Source: an uncultured Clostridia bacterium
GTDB taxonomy: Bacteria > Bacillota > Clostridia > UBA1381
Direction: 5' to 3'
Assembly (NCBI GenBank): GCA_910578235.1
Contig: CAJTPP010000013.1
Coordinates: forward strand, 1 to 35,532
Length of the DNA: 35,532 nt
Numbering within the stretch: the first letter of the stretch is position 1; every line of letters starts with the position of its first letter. The notes beneath the pieces were generated by a model that was given only the letters and a program-made list of their open reading frames with translations, was not told the DNA's origin and made no database searches. A program made the position numbers and the translations under genes. Positions 35,344 through 35,532 of the stretch are shown here, piece by piece.

Positions 35344-35379
35344 TAAGTGAAAATATTTGAATATAAGGAATAAAAAGCT

Positions 35380-35532
35380 ATGATAGAAATAACCTCTGTA
35401 TCAAATAATAAATACAAATATATAAAATCTCTGGCGCAAAAAAAAATACGGCAAAAAAACGGTGAATATACTGTTGAAGGGATTAAGTCGGTATCGGACG
35501 CTCTGACTGCGGGTAAAAAACTGACCGGTGTG
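35380..35532 (+). CDS. TrmH/SpoU-family RNA methyltransferase, 5' part
   Basis: Fifty-one codons are visible before the window ends. The N-terminus 'MIEITSVSNNKYKYIKSLAQ' followed by 'KKIRQKNGEYTVEGIKSV' matches the substrate-binding region of TrmH-family 23S rRNA 2'-O-methyltransferases (typically 'ITS-N--IK', 'KKxRxKxGxFxIEGxK'). The SAM-binding knot domain lies outside the window. RBS AAGGAA is about 11 bases before ATG 35380. A housekeeping gene that probably marks the core-genome flank of the accessory region. Confidence 0.82.
   Translation, partial: MIEITSVSNNKYKYIKSLAQKKIRQKNGEYTVEGIKSVSDALTAGKKLTGV

Overview
This window looks like a dedicated polysaccharide-degradation locus from a low-GC Gram-positive anaerobe, probably a gut Clostridia/Oscillospirales (Ruminococcaceae-like) bacterium. 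Support comes from strong AGGAGG-type ribosome binding sites, S-layer-homology (SLH) surface proteins, Thr/Pro-rich linkers, a LplB/YtcP-type ABC sugar importer, and a large serine recombinase of the kind common in Firmicutes mobile elements.

Layout. 2-1513: 3' part of a secreted protein with two carbohydrate-binding-like modules. 1643-22146: first unit, with two ABC permeases, a secreted GH5 and two giant related surface proteins, then an intrinsic terminator, then four cytoplasmic enzymes (GH88 unsaturated glucuronyl hydrolase, GH94 cellobiose phosphorylase, HAD phosphatase/mutase, GH38 alpha-mannosidase-like). 22351-27809: second unit, with a large secreted GH5 carrying three carbohydrate-binding-like modules and a beta-helix, a terminator, then a cytoplasmic GH125 alpha-mannosidase. 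27911-32449: third unit, with an SLH-anchored beta-helix protein, a terminator, then a cytoplasmic alpha/beta-hydrolase esterase and a ROK sugar kinase. 32521-34674: terminator, AT-rich gap, 43-codon ORF, large serine recombinase. 34823-35242 (minus): zupT-like ZIP metal transporter gene cut to about half length. 35380-end: start of a TrmH/SpoU-family RNA methyltransferase.

How it may work. The enzyme set (endo-GH5, GH88, alpha-mannosidases, esterase, cellobiose phosphorylase) fits a polymer with a beta-1,4-glucan backbone and acetylated mannose/glucuronate side chains. Xanthan is the best match, and the set resembles what I recall of the xanthan locus of an uncultured gut Ruminococcaceae. 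GH5 enzymes would cut the backbone outside the cell and the permeases would import oligosaccharides. Esterase, GH88 and mannosidase would trim them, and GH94 would phosphorolyse cellobiose. The lyase that must create the GH88 substrate and the solute-binding protein of the importer are not in the window.

Most notable: (i) the GH38-like protein has Phe where the family has its catalytic nucleophile/zinc-ligand Asp; (ii) three promoters share a GTTTACC box at 33, 33 and 23 bp from the -10; (iii) each unit has a terminator placed exactly between exported-protein genes and cytoplasmic-enzyme genes; (iv) zupT ends abruptly beside the recombinase.
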